A stretch of DNA of 5,868 nucleotides from Phycisphaerales bacterium. Lineage in GTDB: Bacteria; Planctomycetota; Phycisphaerae; Sedimentisphaerales; Anaerobacaceae. Positions 4,715-5,868 of this stretch are shown piece by piece; within the stretch, counting starts at the first letter, position 1, and every line of letters starts with the position of its first letter. The notes under the pieces were generated by a model, which made no database searches, was not told the DNA's origin, and was given only the letters and a program-made list of their open reading frames with translations. The stretch covers positions 1 through 5,868 of the forward strand of contig DSDB01000317.1 in NCBI GenBank assembly GCA_011057845.1, written 5' to 3'. The translations under genes and the position numbers were made by a program.

Positions 4715-5868
4715 ATGAGGGCAGACGACCTGTCTCTCAGGGAACTCATCCATTTTGAACCCGGGGGCATCGATCTGTACGGCCGACGCCTGGTGCTCCA
4801 CGATTGCGGCAGCCTCGGGCACCTTCGGCGGGAACTCGTTGAGATGGTGGGCATCGAGCACGCCAGGTGTCTCTTCACCCGTTTCGGGTTCTACTGGGGC
4901 CAGTCCGACGCCGCCGCCATGGCCCGCGTCTTCGAGTGGGATGACCCACTGGAGCTGCTCAAGGCCGGCCCGCGGATGCACGCCCTGGCCGGGGCCACGG
5001 CCGTCGAGGTACTCTCACTCGATGCCGACCGTTCCACCGGCCGTTTCAACATGGAAGTCGCCTGGGACCGCTGCAGCGAGGCCGATGAACACACCGCCGA
5101 ACTCGGCCCCTCCACTGAGCCCGTCTGCTGGGTCCAGACCGGCTACGCCAGCGGCTACGCCACCTTCTGGCTCGGCGCCAACGTCTACTTCATTGAACGC
5201 CGCTGCCGCGGCGCCGGAGCGGACCGTTGCATCGTCGTCGGCAAGGACCAGCAGTCGTGGGGCGATGAGATCAAGCCATACCTGAAGTACTTCCTCGAAG
5301 TCGATGCCATCCAGAGCCGGATCCTGCAATTGACCGCCGAACTGCGGCAGAAAGACCACCAGATTGTCAGCCAGCGGCGGCGAATCGACCAGCTCCGCGC
5401 CCTGCAGAAACGCTGGTTCACCGAGGTCCACAGCAACGTCTTTCGCCAGACGCTCGACCTGGCCGGTTGCGTGGCCCGGTTCAATTCCTCCATCCTCATC
5501 ACCGGCGAGAGCGGCTCCGGCAAGGAGATGCTCGCTCGTTACATCCACGGTCTGTCCGAACGCTCCGACCGCATCTTCCTGGCCGTCAACTGCAGCTCAT
5601 TGCCCGAGACGCTCCTCGAAAGCGAACTGTTCGGCCACAAGGCCGGCTCGTTCACCGGCGCCGTGGAAGACCGCGTCGGCCTCTTTGAGCAGGCCAACGG
5701 CGGAACCCTTCTGCTCGACGAAATCGGCGACATCTCGCCCGCCATGCAGGCCCGGCTGCTCCGTGTCGTCCAGGAGAAGGAGATCATGCGCGTCGGTGAG
5801 AGCATCCCCCGCAAGATCGACGTCCGCATCATCGCCGCCACGAACCGCGACCTGCCCAGGGCCGTCCG
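4715..5868 (+). CDS. Sigma-54-dependent transcriptional activator, XylR/DmpR type with V4R sensor (C-terminus beyond window)
   Basis: The frame is open from ATG 4715 to the right edge (384 residues). Residues ~10-100 resemble the XylR_N activator domain (ELVEMVGIEHARCLFTRFGF). Residues ~110-175 form a V4R domain (GYASGYATFWLG, then ERRC..GADRC). Cys138, Cys164 and Cys172 have the spacing I recall for the DmpR-family zinc site, with Glu161 nearby. A coiled-coil linker covers ~196-232. The AAA+ domain follows with Walker A GESGSGKE (264-271), sigma-54 contact loop GSFTGA (311-316; usual form GAFTGA), Walker B TLLLDEIGD (331-339) and sensor I ATNRD. The rest of AAA+ and the DNA-binding domain are cut off. 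Such proteins bind a small effector in V4R and use ATP to open sigma-54 promoters. There is no receiver domain, so direct phosphorylation by the neighbouring kinase is not expected. It lies divergent from, and likely activates, the hydrogenase operon. The effector cannot be read from sequence. Confidence 0.92.
   Translation, partial: MRADDLSLRELIHFEPGGIDLYGRRLVLHDCGSLGHLRRELVEMVGIEHARCLFTRFGFYWGQSDAAAMARVFEWDDPLELLKAGPRMHALAGATAVEVLSLDADRSTGRFNMEVAWDRCSEADEHTAELGPSTEPVCWVQTGYASGYATFWLGANVYFIERRCRGAGADRCIVVGKDQQSWGDEIKPYLKYFLEVDAIQSRILQLTAELRQKDHQIVSQRRRIDQLRALQKRWFTEVHSNVFRQTLDLAGCVARFNSSILITGESGSGKEMLARYIHGLSERSDRIFLAVNCSSLPETLLESELFGHKAGSFTGAVEDRVGLFEQANGGTLLLDEIGDISPAMQARLLRVVQEKEIMRVGESIPRKIDVRIIAATNRDLPRAV

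Noticed and set aside
5015..5548. Minus-strand open frames opposite the sigma-54 activator gene
   Set aside because: The plus strand encodes V4R and AAA+ motifs in one continuous frame here, so these are shadows.

Overview
The window looks like a piece of a high-GC genome from an anaerobic, probably uncultured bacterium. It holds an NAD(P)-linked hydrogenase operon on the minus strand and a divergent regulator gene on the plus strand. The proteins resemble those of anaerobes with HndABCD/HydABC-type bifurcating [FeFe]-hydrogenases and sigma-54 control. Planctomycetota/Phycisphaerae-like or Desulfobacterota-like lineages are plausible, but the sequence alone does not settle the taxon.

Layout, in transcription order on the minus strand: a membrane-bound sensor histidine kinase with a Cache-like sensor and HAMP domain (4520-2685); a small HndB-type thioredoxin-fold ferredoxin (2674-2318); a 596-residue HndC/HydB flavoprotein with a [2Fe-2S] N-terminus, NuoF core and 2x[4Fe-4S] tail (2303-513); and the N-terminal 168 residues of an HndD/HydA-type iron-sulfur subunit that runs off the left edge (504-1). 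The gaps are only 8-14 bp. Two ribosome binding sites overlap the preceding stop codon as TGAGG, so this reads as one coupled operon. On the plus strand, 4715 to the right edge encodes the first 384 residues of a sigma-54-dependent activator of the XylR/DmpR type (XylR_N plus V4R sensor, coiled coil, AAA+).

The 194-bp divergent region (4521-4714) is the most informative part. On the minus strand it has a near-consensus sigma-54 -24/-12 promoter (4579-4594). An 18-bp palindrome, TTGTGAA-N4-TTCACAA (4552-4569), matches the known Rex (NADH/NAD+ sensor) operator consensus and lies on the predicted transcription start. Two near-identical palindromic 16-mers (4667-4682 and 4689-4704) lie 22 bp apart and about 108 and 130 bp upstream of that start, where sigma-54 enhancer sites usually lie. 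The first also overlaps the -10/+1 of a sigma-70-like promoter for the regulator gene, which suggests autoregulation.

Proposed working model (inference): the V4R/sigma-54 activator switches on the kinase-hydrogenase operon in response to a small molecule, and Rex blocks it when the NADH/NAD+ ratio is low. HndB, HndC and HndD would be subunits of a flavin-based bifurcating or confurcating hydrogenase that exchanges electrons among NAD(P)H, ferredoxin and H2. The NuoE-like subunit (HndA/HydC), the H-cluster domain and any partner response regulator for the kinase are not in the window.
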